Source: Rhodopseudomonas sp. AAP120 | GTDB taxonomy: Bacteria; Pseudomonadota; Alphaproteobacteria; Rhizobiales; Xanthobacteraceae | Length of the DNA stretch: 64,000 nt | Reading direction: 5' to 3' | Assembly (NCBI RefSeq): GCF_001295845.1 | Contig: NZ_LJIC01000016.1 | Coordinates: forward strand, 1-64,000 | Shown: in pieces, positions 1-8,805 of the stretch | Layout: each line of letters begins with the position of its first letter | How positions within the stretch are numbered: the first letter of the stretch is position 1 | Notes under the pieces: model-generated | Told to the model about the DNA's origin: nothing | The model's input: only the letters and a program-made list of their open reading frames with translations | Databases searched by the model: none | Translations under genes and position numbers: made by a program

Positions 1-558
1 AAGCCGAATCCGCGGCCGATGTTTCCCAATCCGCCGGGCCTGTTGCGGCTCGAGCCGCATTCCGAAGGGCTACGCGATCGCATCTGGTGGGGCGCCGGCT
101 CCAACGCCACGGCGGTGTGGGCCGCCAAGCTCGGCATGAACCTGCAGAGCTCGACGCTGAAGAACGACGAGACCGGCGAGCCGTTTCACGTCCAGCAGGC
201 GGCGCAGATCCGCGCCTATCGGGCGGCATGGCAGGAGGCCGGCCATACGCGGACGCCGCGCGTCTCGGTCAGCCGCAGCATCTTCGCGCTGGTCGACGAT
301 CGCGATCGCGCTTATTTCGGCCGCGACGACGGCCAGCAGGACCAGGTCGGCTATCTGGACGCGCAGACACGGGCGATCTTCGGCCGCTCCTACGCGGCCG
401 AGCCCGACAAGCTGATCGAGCAGCTCAAGCAGGACGAGGCAATCGCCGAAGCCGACACGCTGCTGCTGACCGTTCCGAACCAGCTCGGCGTCGACTACAA
501 CGCCCACGTGATCGAAGCGCTGCTCACCCACGTCGCCCCCGCGCTCGGCTGGCGCTGA
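1..558 (+). CDS. LLM-class flavin-dependent oxidoreductase (5' partial)
   Basis: The reading frame is open from the first base, so the N-terminus lies outside the window; 185 residues are visible. The visible part resembles the C-terminal half of bacterial luciferase-like monooxygenases, F420- or FMN-dependent TIM-barrel enzymes. It contains a WWGAGSNATAVWAAKLGMN stretch, which fits the late-barrel phosphate-binding G(S/A)xxSA region of the family, followed by helices ending in the TLLLTVPNQLGVDYNAHVIEAL segment typical of its C-terminus. Substrate and flavin type cannot be told from this fragment. The next gene is convergent, 43 bp away. Confidence 0.75.
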   Translation, partial: KPNPRPMFPNPPGLLRLEPHSEGLRDRIWWGAGSNATAVWAAKLGMNLQSSTLKNDETGEPFHVQQAAQIRAYRAAWQEAGHTRTPRVSVSRSIFALVDDRDRAYFGRDDGQQDQVGYLDAQTRAIFGRSYAAEPDKLIEQLKQDEAIAEADTLLLTVPNQLGVDYNAHVIEALLTHVAPALGWR

Positions 559-601
559 GTGCGGCCGCGTTCGATCCGGTCATGAACGGCGGTGAGCCCG
601 C

Positions 602-1207
602 CTAGCGCGGGCTCCGCTGACGGCCGTCGCGCGAACGCTGTCGTGCCGGACGCTTGTCCGGCTCGACTTGAATCTCCTTCAGCGCGCCATCGGAGACCAC
701 GTCCACGACGATCACCAGCCTGCCGTCGGTGATGTGAAGCCCGGCGCTGACGGCCCGGCCGGCGCCGTATTTCTCGGCGATTCCGATGGCTTCGGTGAGT
801 GGCATCCGCGATCGTTCGAACGCCTCGACGTTGCGCTTGTCGTCACCCTGCAGGTCAGCCACCGGCATGACCGCCATCGAGCTGACGATCCGGCGCGTTT
901 TCACATCGACCACCGTGTCCCAGACCTGGCCGTCCTTGATGGCTTTGATCTCGAAGAACGGCGCCCCGCCCTGATCGTTCAGCGCAATGTCGTACACGCG
1001 CGCGTCGCCGAGCCGGCGCTCGACCATGGCGACGAGATCGGTCCCCGACGAGAGGCTTCCCACCGTCATGTCCGGCTCGGACTCGCCGGCCGCTGCAGGC
1101 GGAGACTCGATCGCCTCCGACTCGCGGGCGGCCTGCGCGCCCGGCATCGCCTGGCCCATCAGACACAGGACCATCACAGATTGGGCCAGCAGGCTCCGTG
1201 CAGACAT
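602..1207 (-). CDS. Secreted PepSY-domain protein
   Basis: A 201-residue protein with an N-terminal signal peptide (about residues 1-27, hydrophobic SVMVLCLMGQAMPGAQA ending near an AxA site). Residues about 55-105 fit a PepSY domain: a helix (DLVAMVERRLGDARVYDIAL) followed by strands with FFEIKAIKDG and VDVKTRRIVSS. A second, weaker PepSY-like repeat follows (MPLTEAIGIAEKYGAGRAVS, then VIVVDVVSDG). PepSY domains are periplasmic modules linked to protease inhibition or signalling. The C-terminal tail is rich in Arg. Function unknown. It lies 48 bp downstream of the patatin gene on the same strand and may be co-transcribed. Confidence 0.7.
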   Translation of the reverse strand: MSARSLLAQSVMVLCLMGQAMPGAQAARESEAIESPPAAAGESEPDMTVGSLSSGTDLVAMVERRLGDARVYDIALNDQGGAPFFEIKAIKDGQVWDTVVDVKTRRIVSSMAVMPVADLQGDDKRNVEAFERSRMPLTEAIGIAEKYGAGRAVSAGLHITDGRLVIVVDVVSDGALKEIQVEPDKRPARQRSRDGRQRSPR

Positions 1208-1255
1208 CGCCGCCTCGTTGATCGTCGACGCGGCAATTGCGGCCGTGTCGCGCTG

Positions 1256-2446
1256 TTAGTTAGCTCCGGCCACCCGTCGCGCCGCACTCGCTTCGGGCAT
1301 CGGTTCCACAGCCGGCGCATCCGCCGGCGGCGCTTTGGTCCATGCGTGGCCGGACAGCGCCTTGTCGTAGCCGTACTGGAACAGGTCGCGCATGTAGGCG
1401 GTGTTGAAGCCCGCCGGCGACAGCGGACGATCGGCCTCGATGTAGCTGAGGTTGAAGCCGAACTTATTACGGCGGGCGAAGTCGTAGGTGGTGAACAGGA
1501 TCGACCGCGTCTGCGTCTTGAGTAGCGTCGACGACGACCGCCCGGCGATCTCGAGAGTCCTGTCGGGAACGACCTGGAATTCCGGTTCGATCTTGTTGTT
1601 GATCAGGATGTAAAGCTGCAGATCGAGCGACTTGCCCGAAGCATTGCGCAGCAGATAGGCCTCCGGCAGCGTCAACACCGGCGCCATCACGCCGCCGTCG
1701 ACATGCATCTCCTGAAACCGTGCGCCGCCGGCTTCGGCGTTGATCAGCATCGGCGGAAACACCGCCGGCAGGCTCGCCGAGGCCGCAACGACGTCGCGAA
1801 ACAGATCCAGCGATTCAGGCGTCCGCAGCGACGCGATACGGCCAAGATCCCAAATCACCGAGCGCTGCGAATCCAGGTTGGTCGTCACCACGAACAGCAT
1901 ACGCCCCTTGGCGTATTCAGCGGCGACGGAGGCGACGAACTGCTCGTTGATGTATTGAGCCACCAGTTCGCGCAGCCGCTTGTTGCCGAACAGGCCGGAC
2001 CCGAAAATCGCGTTCAGCGGGTTCGGCGAGTCGAGCAGCGTTTCGGCGATACCGCTGGTGTAGAATTCGCGCAGCGTCGGATCGTATTGCGGCCCGAGGA
2101 ACGCGAACGGCGCGATCAACGCGCCGGTGCTGACGCCCGACACGATCGAAAACGACGGGCGCGTGCCAGCCGCGGTCCAGCCATTGAGCAGCCCCGCCCC
2201 GTAGGCACCATCGGCACCGCCGCCAGACAACGCCAGATAGTTCCGCGGGCCTGCGATGAGTTTCATCTGGACGAACGCGGACGCCGGCTCGTCGGCATAG
2301 CGGCGCAGATCGTTCATGTTAAGGACCCGCGCGGCATTCGCTTCGGCAGCCGTGTACGGCACGCGCGGCGGCGACGCGCACGCCGCGAGCATCCAACTCA
2401 ACACGATGACAAGCGAAACGACGAGCGGCCGGGACATGCGACGCAT
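1256..2446 (-). CDS. Patatin-like phospholipase lipoprotein
   Basis: A 396-residue patatin-family acyl hydrolase. The N-terminus is a lipoprotein signal (VVSLVIVLSWMLAACAS, lipobox LAAC), so it is probably membrane-anchored in the periplasm or outer membrane. The oxyanion loop GGGADGAYGAG, the nucleophile elbow GVSTG (Ser106) and the DGGV motif (Asp250) give the complete Ser-Asp dyad of patatins. It would hydrolyse phospholipid or other acyl esters. It is the last or next-to-last gene of the leftward RND operon, 26 bp after the small SH3-like gene, which suggests a link to envelope lipid stress, but the substrate is unknown. Confidence 0.85.
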   Translation of the reverse strand: MRRMSRPLVVSLVIVLSWMLAACASPPRVPYTAAEANAARVLNMNDLRRYADEPASAFVQMKLIAGPRNYLALSGGGADGAYGAGLLNGWTAAGTRPSFSIVSGVSTGALIAPFAFLGPQYDPTLREFYTSGIAETLLDSPNPLNAIFGSGLFGNKRLRELVAQYINEQFVASVAAEYAKGRMLFVVTTNLDSQRSVIWDLGRIASLRTPESLDLFRDVVAASASLPAVFPPMLINAEAGGARFQEMHVDGGVMAPVLTLPEAYLLRNASGKSLDLQLYILINNKIEPEFQVVPDRTLEIAGRSSSTLLKTQTRSILFTTYDFARRNKFGFNLSYIEADRPLSPAGFNTAYMRDLFQYGYDKALSGHAWTKAPPADAPAVEPMPEASAARRVAGAN

Positions 2447-2472
2447 GGTGCTTCCAAAGGGTTGACAACCAA

Positions 2473-2748
2473 TTAGGGATTTGAGGCGTCGCAGTGTCGG
2501 TCGGCGGTCGTATCCACAGAATGATGCGGCTGGCTCGAACGCGGAACCCGCTCGAGATAGTCCTGATGGATCGCCTGGATCGTCTTGCGATCGTCGAACT
2601 TCACGCGCCAGCTGCTCGGCGAGCCCTGCCCGACGATCAATCCTTCACGATCGCCGTATTTCGGATGACGCGAGCGCCCGAGCGGACTCATCCGAACGCG
2701 AGCACCACGGCACAGCGGCGAGGAGGAAGCATGATCTGTCATTTTCAT
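2473..2748 (-). CDS. Small SH3/KOW-like conserved protein
   Basis: A 91-residue protein. I chose the ATG at 2748 because it forms a 4-bp ATGA overlap with the stop of the RND pump gene; an in-frame start 39 bp further upstream would lie deeper inside that gene. The core reads GARVRMSPLGRSRHP, then GLIVGQ, WRVKFDDRKT and IHQDYLERV. This is the pattern of small SH3-like or KOW-like beta-barrel proteins that I recall from Bradyrhizobium and relatives, which have no assigned function. The last 20 residues are low complexity. The gene is clearly part of the efflux operon by spacing. Confidence 0.6.
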   Translation of the reverse strand: MKMTDHASSSPLCRGARVRMSPLGRSRHPKYGDREGLIVGQGSPSSWRVKFDDRKTIQAIHQDYLERVPRSSQPHHSVDTTADRHCDASNP

Positions 2749-5700
2749 GAACGGGCGCCTTCTTCCGGCATCTTGATACGAAACCACGCAACATAGAGCG
2801 CGGGGAGGAACAGAAGAGTCAGGACCGTGCCGACGATGATGCCACCCATCATCGCGTAGGCCATCGGCCCCCAGAACACTTCACGCGCGATCGGGATCAG
2901 CGCGAGGCTGGCCGCCGCTGCGGTCAGCAGGATCGGCCGCATGCGATGCTCGGTGGCTTCCATCACCGCCTCCCAAGGCGGTTTGCCCTCGCCGCGCAGC
3001 GTTTCGATCTGCACGATCAGGATCACCGAGTTGCGGATCAAAATGCCGATCAGCGCCAGCACGCCGAGGATCGCGACGAAGCCGAGTGGCGCGCCGCTCG
3101 GCAGCAGCGCGGCGACGACGCCGATCAGCGCCAGCGGCGCCACCGCGAACACCAGGAACAGCCGGTGGAAGCTCTGCAACTGCACCATCAGGATCGTCGC
3201 CATCACGAACAGCATGATCGGCACGACCGCGGCGATCGGCGCCTGCGATTTGGCGCTCTCCTCGACCGTGCCGCCGACCACCGCCGCGTAGCCGAACGGC
3301 AGCTTGGCGTTGAACTCGGCGACCTTCGGCTTCAACTGATCGACCACGGTGGCCGGCTGCACACCGCCGACGATGCCCGCCTTCAGGGTGATGGTCGGCA
3401 GGCGCGAGCGGCGCCAGATCGTCGGCTGCTCGAGCTCGTAGCGGAAGGTCGCCACCGCCGCGAGCGGCACCGACTGCCCGCCGCTGCCCGACAATTGTAG
3501 GTTCCGCAACGTCTCGATCGAACCGCGTTCCGACGCATTGGCGCGGCCGAGCACGTTGACGAGATAGATGTCGTCGCGCACCTGGGTGACCGAGGCGCCG
3601 TCGAGGATGCCGTTCAGGGTCGAAGCAATGTCCTCGGAGGTGATGCCGAGCTGCCGCGCCTTGTCCTGCAGCACGTCGACCTTGACGACGCGCGCCGGCT
3701 CCATCCAGTCGTACACCACCTCGCCGAGATGCGGGTTGGTCGCCATGATGCCGGCGAGTTGCCGCGACAGCTCGCGCACCTTTCCGATGTCCGGCCCGCT
3801 GACGCGGTACTGAATCGGCCGGCCGACCGGCGGACCGATGTCGAGCAGCTTCACCAGTGCGTCCGTGCCCGGGAATGTCTTCTTCAGATAGGCCTGCAGT
3901 TCAGGCTGCAGCCGATCGCGATCGGCGAGACTCTTGGTCACGATCACCATCTGGCCGAACGACTTGTCGGCCGGCTGCACGTCGAACGACAGCACGAAGC
4001 GCGGCGCGCCCTGCCCCACATAGGTCGACCAGTGATCGATGCCGTCCTTGCCCTGCAGCGCCTCGCGCTCGAACTGCGCCATCTGGGCGCTGGTTTCGGC
4101 GATCGAGCTGTTCTGCGGCAGGTTCCAGTCGACGATCAGTTCGTTGCGATCCGACGACGGGAAGAACTGCTGCTGCACGAAGCCCATGCCGACCAGCGAC
4201 AGCGCGAATGCCGCCACCGTCACGCCGATCGTCAACCATCGCCAACGCATGCAGAACGACAGCGTGCGGCTGAAGACGTTGGAGAACCATCCCTTGGTTT
4301 CGTGATGTCCCTTCATCTTCTTCGGCAGGATGGTGACGCCGAGCAGCGGCGTGAACAGCACTGCGACGATCCAGGACGTCACCAGCGATACCGCGATGAC
4401 GACGAACAGCGTGAAGGTGAATTCGCCCGCCGCGCTGCTGTTGAGGCCGATCGGAATGAAGCCCGCCACCGTCACCAACGTGCCGGTGAGCATCGGAAAA
4501 GCCGTCGAGGTGTAGACGTAGGTCGCCGCCTTCTCGAGCGAGTCGCCGATCTCGAGCCGCGCCACCATCATCTCGACCGCGATCATGGCGTCGTCGACCA
4601 ACAGGCCGAGCGCGATAATCAGCGCGCCGAGCGAAATGCGCTGCAGCGAGATGTCGGAATACTGCATCACCAGGAAGGTGATCGCCAGCACCAGCGGGAT
4701 CGAAATCGCCACCACCAGGCCGGCGCGCAGGCCGAGGCTGATGAAGCTGATCGCCAGCACGATCGCGACTGCCTCGAACAGCGCCCGAGTGAAGCCCGAC
4801 ACCGCCTCGTCGACGATCTGCGGCTGGTCAGATACCAGATGCACTTCGGCGCCGACCGGAAGATCGGCCGAGATGTGCTTCATCTTTTCTTTGAGCGCTT
4901 CGCCGAACTGCAGCAGGTTGGCGCCGGCCTTCATGCCGATCGCCAGACCGATCGCGGGTTCACCCTTGTACCTGAACAGCGATGTGGGCGGATCGGAGTA
5001 ACCGCGCCGGATGGTGGCGATGTCGGTGAGCGGGAAGAACCGATCGTTGACGCGCAGATTGATCGCCTTGAGGCTCTCTTCCGAGGTGAACTGCCCGCTG
5101 ACGCGAACCGCGATCCGTTCCGGGCCCGCCTGCAGCACGCCGGACGGCGTGATCGCGTTCTGCGCCTGTAGCGACGCGATGATCGAGCGTTGATCGAGCC
5201 CCAGCGCCGCCACCCTGCGCGGCGAGAACTCCAGGTAGATGACCTCGTCCTGAGCACCGACGATGTCGACGCGCCCGACATTCGGCACCTGCAGCACCTT
5301 GGCGCGCACGTCCTCGACCTGATCACGGAGCTGACGCTGGGTGAGACCGTCGCTGGTGAAAGCGTAGATGTTGCCGAACACGTCGCCGAAGCGATCGTTG
5401 AACGCCGGCCCAACCACGCCTTGCGGAAAGTCGCCCTTGATGTCGTTGATCATGTTGCGGACGCGCACCCAGGTGGGAACGACGTCCCGCGCCTTGGTGG
5501 TGTCGCGCAGATAGACGAACACCGTGGTTTCACCAGCCGTGGTGATGCTCTTGGTGTAGTCGAGCGACTCCAGCTCTTCGAGCTTCTTCTCGATCCGGTC
5601 GGTAACCTGGCGGGTGGTTTCTTCAGCCGAAGCGCCCGGCCACTTGGCCTGGATCACCATCGTCTTGATGGTGAACGCCGGATCTTCTTCGCGGCCGAGC

Positions 5701-5801
5701 TCCAAATACGAAAACAGTCCGGCCGCCATGAAGGCGATCATGAAGTACCAGACCATCGAACGATGGTGCAGTGCCCAGTCGGAGAGGTTGAACTTCTTCA
5801 C
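2745..5801 (-). CDS. RND efflux transporter inner-membrane subunit
   Basis: A 1018-residue resistance-nodulation-division permease of the AcrB/MexB/HAE superfamily. It begins with a short cytoplasmic segment and TM1 (WYFMIAFMAAGLFSYLELGREEDPAF); the first periplasmic porter domain follows, then a block of membrane helices with GLLVDDAMIAVE, which holds the paired acidic residues of the TM4 proton relay, then a second porter domain and the last helices. It starts at a GTG overlapping the stop of the preceding membrane-fusion gene (GTGA). It should work with the two membrane-fusion proteins upstream and an outer-membrane channel encoded elsewhere. Substrates are unknown. The closest type is the shorter alphaproteobacterial HAE group with the GREEDPAFTIK signature. 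Confidence 0.9.
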   Translation of the reverse strand: MKKFNLSDWALHHRSMVWYFMIAFMAAGLFSYLELGREEDPAFTIKTMVIQAKWPGASAEETTRQVTDRIEKKLEELESLDYTKSITTAGETTVFVYLRDTTKARDVVPTWVRVRNMINDIKGDFPQGVVGPAFNDRFGDVFGNIYAFTSDGLTQRQLRDQVEDVRAKVLQVPNVGRVDIVGAQDEVIYLEFSPRRVAALGLDQRSIIASLQAQNAITPSGVLQAGPERIAVRVSGQFTSEESLKAINLRVNDRFFPLTDIATIRRGYSDPPTSLFRYKGEPAIGLAIGMKAGANLLQFGEALKEKMKHISADLPVGAEVHLVSDQPQIVDEAVSGFTRALFEAVAIVLAISFISLGLRAGLVVAISIPLVLAITFLVMQYSDISLQRISLGALIIALGLLVDDAMIAVEMMVARLEIGDSLEKAATYVYTSTAFPMLTGTLVTVAGFIPIGLNSSAAGEFTFTLFVVIAVSLVTSWIVAVLFTPLLGVTILPKKMKGHHETKGWFSNVFSRTLSFCMRWRWLTIGVTVAAFALSLVGMGFVQQQFFPSSDRNELIVDWNLPQNSSIAETSAQMAQFEREALQGKDGIDHWSTYVGQGAPRFVLSFDVQPADKSFGQMVIVTKSLADRDRLQPELQAYLKKTFPGTDALVKLLDIGPPVGRPIQYRVSGPDIGKVRELSRQLAGIMATNPHLGEVVYDWMEPARVVKVDVLQDKARQLGITSEDIASTLNGILDGASVTQVRDDIYLVNVLGRANASERGSIETLRNLQLSGSGGQSVPLAAVATFRYELEQPTIWRRSRLPTITLKAGIVGGVQPATVVDQLKPKVAEFNAKLPFGYAAVVGGTVEESAKSQAPIAAVVPIMLFVMATILMVQLQSFHRLFLVFAVAPLALIGVVAALLPSGAPLGFVAILGVLALIGILIRNSVILIVQIETLRGEGKPPWEAVMEATEHRMRPILLTAAAASLALIPIAREVFWGPMAYAMMGGIIVGTVLTLLFLPALYVAWFRIKMPEEGARS

Positions 5802-6871
5802 GCTTGCGGTTCCCCTTCGAGGCGGACCCGCTGGCCCTCCTTGAGTTGATGCACCCCCGCTCTCGCCACGCGCTCCCCGGCCTTGATCCCGTCCGTCACC
5901 TCGACGGAATTGTCGTCATCCCGCACGACCTGCACCTTGCGCTTGCTGACCGACTTGGTCGCAGGATCGATCACCCAGACGCTGGACTGGCCGTTCTCGG
6001 TCAGGATCGCCGTCGCCGGCAGCGGATAGCCGCGCCGCGGTTTGTCCGGAATCAGCGTGGTGATCGTCGAGCCGAGACGGAACGTGTCCGGCGGCGCTTC
6101 GAGGGTGATGCGCACCCGGCGCGTCCGCGTGACCGCATCGGCCTGGGGCGCCACTTCGCGCACTTTGCCGGCGGCCTGAATCCGCTGATCGAGCTGCAGC
6201 CTGACCGTGAGCGGCGTGCCGATCTTGAGCATGCCGGCGAGCTCGTCGGCGACGTCGATCACCGCCTCGCGAATGTCCGGTCGCGCCACCGTCACGACGG
6301 TCTGGCCGGGATTGACGATCTGGCCGACCTGGACGCCGACAGCCGTGACCACGCCGGCATACTCCGCCTCGAGCTTGGTGTAGCTGAGTTGCTCGCGCGC
6401 CTTGGTCAGGTTGGATTGCGCGCGCGTGACGGCGGCTTGCGCGGCGGCACTGCTCTGTTCGGCGGAATCCAGCGTCGCCTTGGTGGTGGCACCGGATTCG
6501 ATCAGCGTGCGCTGGCGGTTGGCCGTATTGCTGGCATTGGCGAACTGGCCCTGCGCCGTCGACAGCTCGGCCAACGCCGAGCGCACCGCCAGTTCCGCCG
6601 CGAACGGGTCGACCGCGGCCAGCAACTGCCCCTTCTCGACCGTGTCACCAACGTTCACGGGGCGGGCGATCAGCCGGCCCAACATCCGAAATCCGTAATC
6701 GGTCCTGAACTGCGGCTCGACGGTACCGACCACGGCGAGGCTGGTCGCCTCCAGCGGCGCCACCACCATCGAGAGCACGGGCCGGATCGGCTCCGGCTGC
6801 TCCGCCTTCTTGCCGCAGCCGGCGACCAGCACGCAGGCGACAACCACGCCGGCAATCCGAAGCACCGTCAT
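5798..6871 (-). CDS. RND membrane-fusion lipoprotein (second of two)
   Basis: A 357-residue periplasmic adaptor of the HlyD/AcrA family. The ATG at 6871 overlaps the stop of the preceding adaptor gene (ATGA). The open frame runs further upstream to 7294, but that part is Arg-rich shadow of the other gene. The signal RIAGVVVACVLVAGCG has a lipobox (VAGC). The order is barrel-sandwich, then a coiled-coil hairpin rich in Ala and Gln (about residues 95-150), then the second lipoyl half (SYTKLEAEYAGVVTAVGVQVGQIVNPGQTV), then beta-barrel and membrane-proximal domains. It bridges the pump and an outer-membrane channel. Confidence 0.88.
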   Translation of the reverse strand: MTVLRIAGVVVACVLVAGCGKKAEQPEPIRPVLSMVVAPLEATSLAVVGTVEPQFRTDYGFRMLGRLIARPVNVGDTVEKGQLLAAVDPFAAELAVRSALAELSTAQGQFANASNTANRQRTLIESGATTKATLDSAEQSSAAAQAAVTRAQSNLTKAREQLSYTKLEAEYAGVVTAVGVQVGQIVNPGQTVVTVARPDIREAVIDVADELAGMLKIGTPLTVRLQLDQRIQAAGKVREVAPQADAVTRTRRVRITLEAPPDTFRLGSTITTLIPDKPRRGYPLPATAILTENGQSSVWVIDPATKSVSKRKVQVVRDDDNSVEVTDGIKAGERVARAGVHQLKEGQRVRLEGEPQA

Positions 6872-7962
6872 GCGCCGAGCCCATCGTAAGTGACGATTTG
6901 CGACGGGCGCAGCAGCTTGCCGCCCTCGGTCACGACGCGATCGCCGGGCGCCAGACCGCTGGCGACGATTACCGAATTGGTTTCGTAGGTCTGAACCACG
7001 ATGGCCTTCAGGGAAACGGCGTGGCTTTGCGGATCGACCACCCAGACTGCGGGCCCCCTGGCGTCGGAGGTCAGGGCGCTCCATGGCAGGACGATCCGTT
7101 GAACCGGCTTGCTGCGCCCTTCGGCCGCCACCACGCTGCCGAGCGTCATGGCGGCGGGCGGGTCGGTGATGGACATCTTGACGCGCACCGCTCCGCTTTT
7201 CGGATCGACGGTCGGCGAGACCTCGCGCGGCGTCGCCAGCGCGGTGACGGAGGGATCGGACAGCAGCGTCAGTTTCGCGACGCGTCCCTCCCAAGGCGTC
7301 AGGAAGATCGACTCGTACACGTCGACGACGGCATCGCGCGCGCCGTCTTCGGCCAGCGTGTAGGCCGATTGCGCGGCCTGGGCGACCTGCCCGACTTCGA
7401 TATTGCGTGCGGTGATGATGCCCGAGGCGCTGGCGCGCAGCTCGGTGTAGCTCAAGGCGTCGGTGGCGTTGCCGAGCTGCGCCTTGGCGGTTTCCAGCGA
7501 GCCTTCCGCGGTGTGCAGCGCCTCCTGCGCCTGGTCATACGCGACACGGGTGGTGAAGCCCTTGTCGATCAGCGACTTCTGACGATCGAAATTGGCCGTG
7601 GCGACGCGCAATTGCGCTTCGGCCGCAGCGACCGCGGCCTGGGAGCCGGCGAGGTCCGCCTGCTGCTCGGTCGGGTCGATCCGAGCCAGCACGTCCCCGG
7701 CCTTCACGTGAGCGCCCACGTCGACCAACCGCTCGGTGACCCGGCCGCTGACACGGAATGACAACTCGGTGCTCACCCGCGCCTGAACGTCACCGGTCAA
7801 CCGAATCACGGTCTGCCACGGCTGCAGCTGGGCAACCTCGGTCTTGACCAGCGTCACTTGCGGCGCGGGCTGGGATTTCTCGCCGCCGCACGCCGCCAGA
7901 CACAGCACGACCGGGACCAACAGGATGGTCCGGAACGAAGAGAGCATCACCGATTGGTCCAT
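6868..7962 (-). CDS. RND membrane-fusion lipoprotein (first of two)
   Basis: A 364-residue adaptor of the HlyD/AcrA family and the first gene of the efflux operon. The signal TILLVPVVLCLAACGG has a lipobox (LAAC). The two lipoyl halves are ELSFRVSGRVTERLVDVGAHVKAGDVLARID and SYTELRASASGIITARNIEVGQVAQAAQ, with the coiled-coil hairpin between them, followed by the barrel. It is paralogous to the next gene. Two consecutive adaptors ahead of one pump suggest a mixed adaptor ring, as in Mdt/Tri-type systems. Transcription should start from the region shared with the divergent TetR gene. Confidence 0.88.
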   Translation of the reverse strand: MDQSVMLSSFRTILLVPVVLCLAACGGEKSQPAPQVTLVKTEVAQLQPWQTVIRLTGDVQARVSTELSFRVSGRVTERLVDVGAHVKAGDVLARIDPTEQQADLAGSQAAVAAAEAQLRVATANFDRQKSLIDKGFTTRVAYDQAQEALHTAEGSLETAKAQLGNATDALSYTELRASASGIITARNIEVGQVAQAAQSAYTLAEDGARDAVVDVYESIFLTPWEGRVAKLTLLSDPSVTALATPREVSPTVDPKSGAVRVKMSITDPPAAMTLGSVVAAEGRSKPVQRIVLPWSALTSDARGPAVWVVDPQSHAVSLKAIVVQTYETNSVIVASGLAPGDRVVTEGGKLLRPSQIVTYDGLGA

Positions 7963-7986
7963 TTCATCAACTCGGTACGCCCTCAG

Positions 7987-8016
7987 TATTATTGACTGAC
8001 TCGAAAGTCAATAATA
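7987..8016. promoter_or_regulatory. Probable TetR operator in divergent promoter region
   Basis: A perfect 11-bp inverted repeat, TATTATTGACT and AGTCAATAATA, is separated by 8 bp (GACTCGAA). It sits between the efflux operon (start 7962) and the TetR gene (start 8041). Each arm contains a TTGACT hexamer that can serve as a -35 element, one per direction, so a bound dimer would block both promoters. The arms are AT-rich against a GC-rich background. Confidence 0.75.
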
Positions 8017-8040
8017 AGGTTCGGTTGATTGGAGTTCGCA

Positions 8041-8664
8041 ATGTCTCCCCAAACCAAGAAGACGCGCAGCAGACGTAAAGCCGAGCGGCCCGCCGAGATT
8101 CTCGACGCCGCTTTCGAAGAATTCGTGCAGCACGGCTATTCGGCCACTCGGCTGGAGGATGTGGCGTCTCGGGCCGGGGTAACCAAGGGGACGGTTTATT
8201 TCTATTTCGACGCCAAGGAGCGCGTGTTCGAGGAGATGGTGCGACACAAGTCGCAGACCTTCCTGCCCGACCTGGCGAATTACGTCGGCACCCTGCAGGG
8301 GTCCTATACGGAGCGGCTGCGCGCGTTAGTGGCCTTTACCTATCGCCACATCGCCGAGAACCGCGAATCTCGCGAAGTCTTACGCTTCCTCATCTCCGAG
8401 GGGGGGCGCTTTCCGGAGCTGGTCGAGCGTCACTACGACGAGTTCGTCATGCCGATGCTGGAGCAATTCAAAACGGTGATCGACGGCGGGGTGGCTGCAG
8501 GCGAATTTCGGGCCACGCCGGCGACGGAATTCATCGAGGTGATCATGAGCCCGTCGCTGTTGGTCTGCCTGTGGTCGATGCTGTTCGGAACTCGCAAGCA
8601 CTTCGACATCGGGCGCTTCACCGAAGCCAGCACCGACCTGCTGTTACACGGCCTCGCCAAATAA
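8041..8664 (+). CDS. TetR/AcrR-family repressor of the adjacent efflux operon
   Basis: A 207-residue regulator. The N-terminal helix-turn-helix is clear: EEFVQHGYSATRLEDVASRAGVTKGTVYFYFDAKERVFEEMV, about residues 25-65. The remainder is the alpha-helical ligand-binding and dimerisation domain. I took the ATG at 8041 because GGAG lies 6 bp upstream; a TTG 12 bp earlier is possible. The gene is divergent from the RND operon and an 11-bp inverted repeat lies between them, so it most likely represses both. The ligand is unknown. Confidence 0.88.
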   Translation: MSPQTKKTRSRRKAERPAEILDAAFEEFVQHGYSATRLEDVASRAGVTKGTVYFYFDAKERVFEEMVRHKSQTFLPDLANYVGTLQGSYTERLRALVAFTYRHIAENRESREVLRFLISEGGRFPELVERHYDEFVMPMLEQFKTVIDGGVAAGEFRATPATEFIEVIMSPSLLVCLWSMLFGTRKHFDIGRFTEASTDLLLHGLAK

Positions 8665-8805
8665 CGCGTCCGGCACGGCCGGGTCCGGAGGCCAGTTCCC
8701 TGCCCCACCCGCCGGTGCATAACGACCTGTATTCGTGCCCGGAGCGCTCGACGGGGTGGCGCCGGATTGTTAAGCCCCCTCCTCCGAAAGGAGAGTCGGG
8801 CCGAC

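Noticed and set aside
3729-5171. A 480-codon open frame on the plus strand
   Set aside because: Antisense shadow of the RND pump gene; composition is Arg/His/Gln-rich and lacks any motif.
6872-7294. A longer start for the second membrane-fusion protein
   Set aside because: The added residues are an Arg-rich shadow of the first adaptor gene, while the ATG at 6871 gives a proper lipoprotein signal and an ATGA overlap.
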